From Gammaproteobacteria bacterium (GTDB lineage Bacteria; Pseudomonadota; Gammaproteobacteria; HK1): a stretch of DNA of 6,964 nt. The DNA lies in assembly GCA_013042035.1 (NCBI GenBank), contig JABDQX010000312.1:1-6964 (forward strand). Direction: 5' to 3'. Under the pieces are notes generated by a model. It was not told the DNA's origin, did not search any database, and saw only the letters and a program-made list of their open reading frames with translations. Positions 6,046 through 6,964 of the stretch are shown here, one piece after another; within the stretch, counting starts at the first letter, position 1; every line of letters starts with the position of its first letter. A program made the position numbers and the translations under genes.

Positions 6046-6144
6046 AGAATTCGGGAACCTGTTTCGCCAGGATATGTTAACCACGCAAAAACTAAAGCGA
6101 GATGGCTGGCACTGTATCTAACTGTATACCATGAGAAAGTTTTC

Positions 6145-6161
6145 GCGGTCCTAGTAACCGC
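6145..6161 (-). terminator. Small stem-loop after the hemerythrin gene, possible weak terminator
   Basis: GCGGT (6145-6149) and ACCGC (6157-6161) form a 5-bp stem with a 7-base loop, extendable by a G-T wobble pair. It lies 12 bp downstream of the hemerythrin stop. On the minus strand it is followed by GAAAACTTTC rather than a run of T, so it lacks the tail of an intrinsic terminator. It could still stabilise the mRNA end. Confidence 0.25.
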
Positions 6162-6173
6162 ACAAGCCGGAAT

Positions 6174-6770
6174 TCATGATGCTTCATAACTTTGAATATA
6201 CTCATACAGGGCCAGGTATTCGGCCTCGACGATATTCTTCCCGAATAGCGGGTCTTCCCGGTTTCCCATGATGGTTTCGACCTCTTGCCAGTCTTCTTCG
6301 CGCAACACCTGCATGGCCAGGGGGAAAAGTTGTCCTTCTTCCACATTCATATGCGAGCGCAATGTGGAGATATATTCGCGGGCCTTCGCCTCCAGAGTTC
6401 CTCGCTCCACCGGCTGTTCGTGGATAACCGTGTGCAACAAATTGAAAAACGCCTTCCCCTGATGCGCCAATACATCGTGCTCATGCGCGAGATCGGCCAC
6501 CATGGAACGGGCATCCTCGTGACGTTCCGTGACCCGCTGAAAAAGCACATCTTCTCTTGGATGATGAAATAGATCCGGGTAATTTGTCATGTATTGCATG
6601 ATGTCCATCATGAGTACGTAATCAGGCACCTCTCCCGTTTGCAGCAACTCCAACTGCTCTTCGACAAGGTCAAGAAGTTTGGCTACGTTTACATGGTCTG
6701 TATGTAGGTCTGTATACAGGTTTGTAGGCAATGGTTTAATCATTTTGGACATCCGGATTACTTCAGGCAT
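6174..6770 (-). CDS. Hemerythrin HHE domain-containing protein
   Basis: This 198-aa, probably cytoplasmic protein has a four-helix hemerythrin-like fold (PF01814) that binds a non-haem di-iron centre. The expected ligand set appears in order: LHTDHVN (His23 and His26, helix 1), FHHPREDVLF (His69, His70 and Glu73, helix 2), AHEHDVL (His96 and His98, helix 3) and SHMNVEEGQLFP (His140 and Glu144 or Glu145, helix 4). The roughly 35 residues after the last motif are an acidic tail. Bacterial single-domain relatives bind oxygen, sense or detoxify nitric oxide, or serve in iron and redox stress; which applies here cannot be told from sequence. There is no DNA-binding or signalling domain. The first ATG (6770) is preferred over ATGs at codons 7 and 10, because only it has a GAGGAA Shine-Dalgarno. 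It is probably a monocistronic gene given the spacer after it. Confidence 0.92.
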   Translation of the reverse strand: MPEVIRMSKMIKPLPTNLYTDLHTDHVNVAKLLDLVEEQLELLQTGEVPDYVLMMDIMQYMTNYPDLFHHPREDVLFQRVTERHEDARSMVADLAHEHDVLAHQGKAFFNLLHTVIHEQPVERGTLEAKAREYISTLRSHMNVEEGQLFPLAMQVLREEDWQEVETIMGNREDPLFGKNIVEAEYLALYEYIQSYEAS

Positions 6771-6774
6771 CGGG

Positions 6775-6780
6775 TTCCTC
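6775..6780 (-). promoter_or_regulatory. Ribosome binding site of the hemerythrin gene
   Basis: On the minus strand GAGGAA lies four bases before the ATG at 6770. It is the strongest Shine-Dalgarno in the window and it decides the start. The in-frame ATGs six and nine codons further on have nothing comparable. Confidence 0.7.
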
Positions 6781-6824
6781 GATGAGTGACAATATTGGTC
6801 GGAAAGCTACCTTTAGGTGCCTTA

Positions 6825-6964
6825 GAGCGTGTCTGAGAAATCCCCGGTCTACTGCGGCGGCCCCCGAATTGTGGCCCGCTGCGTTGCGAAAGAGTCAAAA
6901 ATCGCGTCATGTAGCTCGCTACACTCCCCGATTTTTTACCTTCCGCGCCTTGCGGGACCCCAAT
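6825..6964. repeat. Long imperfect palindrome, probable dispersed repeat or MITE-like element
   Basis: The stretch is centred at 6916/6917. The inner arms TGTAGC (6910-6915) and GCTACA (6918-6923) are perfect. After a 5-base mismatch on each side, AAAAATCG (6897-6904) pairs with CGATTTTT (6929-6936). Further out, TGGCCCGC...TGCGAAAGAGT on the left resembles the reverse complement of ACCTTCCGCG...GCGGGACCCCA on the right. The symmetry thus spans about 6868-6964 and may continue past the window. The adjacent GAGCGTGTCTGAGAAATCCCC (from about 6825) looks like an element end of a type I associate with intergenic repeats in gammaproteobacteria; that association is from memory. No credible gene is present here. 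Confidence 0.6.

Noticed and set aside
6059..6072. CCTG...CAGG inverted repeat as a terminator
   Set aside because: The stem is only four base pairs and there is no T run on either strand.
6788..6802. CAATATTG palindrome upstream of the hemerythrin gene as an FNR/NO-regulator site
   Set aside because: The symmetry stops after eight bases and does not match the TTGAT-N4-ATCAA pattern or other NO-responsive motifs I know.
6782..6964. Plus-strand frame open from an ATG to the right edge
   Set aside because: Its protein is basic and low in pattern (RKSQKSRHVARYTPRFF), it lies entirely on the palindromic repeat, and its ATG has no ribosome binding site. Repeats of this sort often give such spurious frames.
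1..6964. CRISPR array, tRNA or rRNA genes
   Set aside because: No regularly spaced repeats with unique spacers, no tRNA-like cloverleaf and no ribosomal RNA signature were seen on reading either strand.

Overview
The window suggests a gammaproteobacterium. The HemC N-terminus, PurM and PurN all resemble the proteobacterial forms, and base composition is moderate. Chromatiales or a related sulfur-oxidising lineage would fit, but that is an impression and not a determination. Every gene I can support is on the minus strand, so transcription runs from right to left.

Right part (6964 down to 5460). At the right edge is a long imperfect palindrome that looks like a dispersed repeat. Next come a hemerythrin-domain protein with a good ribosome binding site, a 196-bp spacer holding a perfect 14-bp tandem repeat and a small hairpin, an unrecognised 155-aa protein, and a GTG-started PD-(D/E)XK nuclease of the Rpn/transposase-like family. 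The tail of the nuclease is built from in-frame 24- and 36-bp tandem repeats.

Centre (4427 down to 2149). This is a purine operon, purM then purN, interrupted by a hicB-hicA toxin-antitoxin pair. The spacing is tight: 12 bp from purM to hicB and 1 bp from hicB to hicA. The HicA toxin has a one-base frameshift in a short A run near codon 50. Reading one base fewer restores a typical HicA C-terminus of 68 aa. As it stands, the ORF reads out of frame into the start of purN. The antitoxin is intact. This looks like a toxin-antitoxin module that entered the operon and then lost its toxin, unless the extra base is a sequencing error.

Left part (2152 down to 1). A Pif1/RecD-type helicase starts inside the purN stop codon (ATGA overlap), so it is probably translated by coupling to purN. 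A 217-bp spacer follows, with two hairpin-forming palindromes and degenerate 26-bp tandem units. At the left edge is the first 37 codons of hemC (hydroxymethylbilane synthase), cut by the window.

I found no clearly new multi-gene system. The most notable points are the decayed hicBA inside purMN, the repeat-built tail of the Rpn protein, and several palindromic or tandem intergenic repeats.
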